A DNA stretch of 64,000 bases from Thiocapsa sp. (GTDB taxonomy: Bacteria > Pseudomonadota > Gammaproteobacteria > Chromatiales > Chromatiaceae): contig NZ_CP073760.1 of the NCBI RefSeq assembly GCF_018399035.1, positions 3,414,001-3,478,000 of the forward strand. The letters are read 5' to 3'. This document shows positions 63,548-64,000 of the stretch, piece by piece. Each line of letters opens with the position of its first letter. The first letter of the stretch is position 1. A program made the position numbers and the translations under genes. A model generated the notes under the pieces. It was not told the DNA's origin, ran no database searches, and worked only from the letters and a program-made list of their open reading frames with translations.

Positions 63548-64000
63548 TCAAGATGATCCGATGTGAGGACGCAGCGTCAGCACCCCGCCGCGCTGGATCA
63601 TCTCCAGATGGCTCAGATAACTCATGCCCAGCAGGACATCGTCTCCCGGCATGTTCGGCAAGACCGTCGCGCGGACGTTGCGCGCGACCAATCCGCCGAG
63701 GTCGACGGAGTCGAGCCGGGTCGTCCAGGTCCGCACCATGCCGTTTGCGGTCTTGCTCATGCCGCCGGGTCTGAGCGGCAGCGACAGGCGCTCGGCCAAG
63801 GACAGCGGCAAGGCGACGTCGGTTGCACCGGTGTCGATCAGAAAGCGCACCGGCTCGCCGTTGATCCGGCCGCCGGCGACATAATGTCCGGCACGGTTGC
63901 GTTCGAGGCGCACCTCGGGGACCCCGCTGCCGCTGTGCAGCGCAACCGGATCCGGGTTGGGATTGTCCCGGCCAGTGATCACGCCGTCGAAGAACATCGC
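63548..64000 (-). CDS. retropepsin-like aspartic protease, paralogue, cut by window edge
   Basis: At least 149 residues in the window. Same architecture as 62776-63318: NPNPDPVAL after the missing membrane anchor, catalytic FLIDTGATDVALPLSL, then TANGMVRTW and VLLGMSYLSHLEMI. By comparison with its neighbour the N-terminal membrane segment lies beyond the right edge. The tandem pair suggests local duplication. 63319-63547 holds no gene. Confidence 0.85.
   Translation of the reverse strand, partial: AMFFDGVITGRDNPNPDPVALHSGSGVPEVRLERNRAGHYVAGGRINGEPVRFLIDTGATDVALPLSLAERLSLPLRPGGMSKTANGMVRTWTTRLDSVDLGGLVARNVRATVLPNMPGDDVLLGMSYLSHLEMIQRGGVLTLRPHIGSS

Overview
The window is a GC-rich, gene-dense chromosomal segment of a gammaproteobacterium. 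Three blocks of gene order support this: mlaFEDCB / kdsD-kdsC-lptCAB-rpoN-hpf-ptsN-rapZ; ubiI-ubiH-pepP-ygfB / zapA-6S RNA-fau plus ilvA and rpiA; and speD-osmC-crp(vfr)-trpC-trpD-trpG-trpE-gph-rpe. The last matches the Pseudomonas speD-vfr-trp neighbourhood. The hprK/EIIA-Man/HPr/EI set, a PPi-type phosphofructokinase, DUF29 and the unusual repeat load fit a Chromatiales (purple sulfur bacteria-like) organism. That placement is inference, because no photosynthesis or sulfur-oxidation gene lies in the window.

Layout. 1-4 kb: Mla phospholipid transport operon (minus strand) and a DUF72-like gene. 4.3-15.2 kb: plus-strand Kdo/LPS export genes, sigma-54, and a sensory phosphotransfer system without a sugar permease. 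15.8-22.4 kb: phosphomannomutase, a secreted Met/Glu-rich protein and engB (both frameshifted in this sequence), hemerythrin, moaC, pyrophosphatase, PPi-PFK. 22.8-31.8 kb: ubiquinone hydroxylases, pepP, ygfB, a divergent coiled-coil/zapA pair, 6S RNA, fau, ilvA, rpiA. 32-36 kb: DUF29, a porin with a readable promoter and terminator, tRNA-Gln(CUG), rpsI-rplM. 36-39 kb: ferredoxin, a two-cluster Fe-S protein, coq7. 39.5-50.8 kb: speD-osmC-crp-trp-gph-rpe, with toxin-antitoxin genes lodged between trpG and trpE, then djlA and a CbiM-like membrane protein. 51-53 kb: a less conserved stretch with a secreted rhodanese and a secreted unknown. 53.5-56.6 kb: a BaeSR-like two-component system followed by a Spy-like periplasmic protein. 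56.9-64 kb: aldo/keto reductase, a DUF429 remnant, a PfkB kinase, a membrane SUMF1-domain protein, a GGT, and two retropepsin-like membrane proteases (the second cut by the window edge).

The most unusual content is a family of dispersed palindromic elements. About 85-bp modules begin TAAACCGCG and end CGCGGTTTA. They occur alone or as about 192-bp pairs joined by an AT-rich linker (six pairs). The terminal TAA is the stop codon of eight genes, and other copies lie 1-9 bp before the start codons of lptB, ilvA, trpD and ubiH. Some copies carry matched changes at both ends. At least three further repeat families (GGATGGGTTTCG hairpins, expandable TTGTCG hairpins, a 96-104-bp palindrome) fill most remaining spacers. 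No transposase gene is present.
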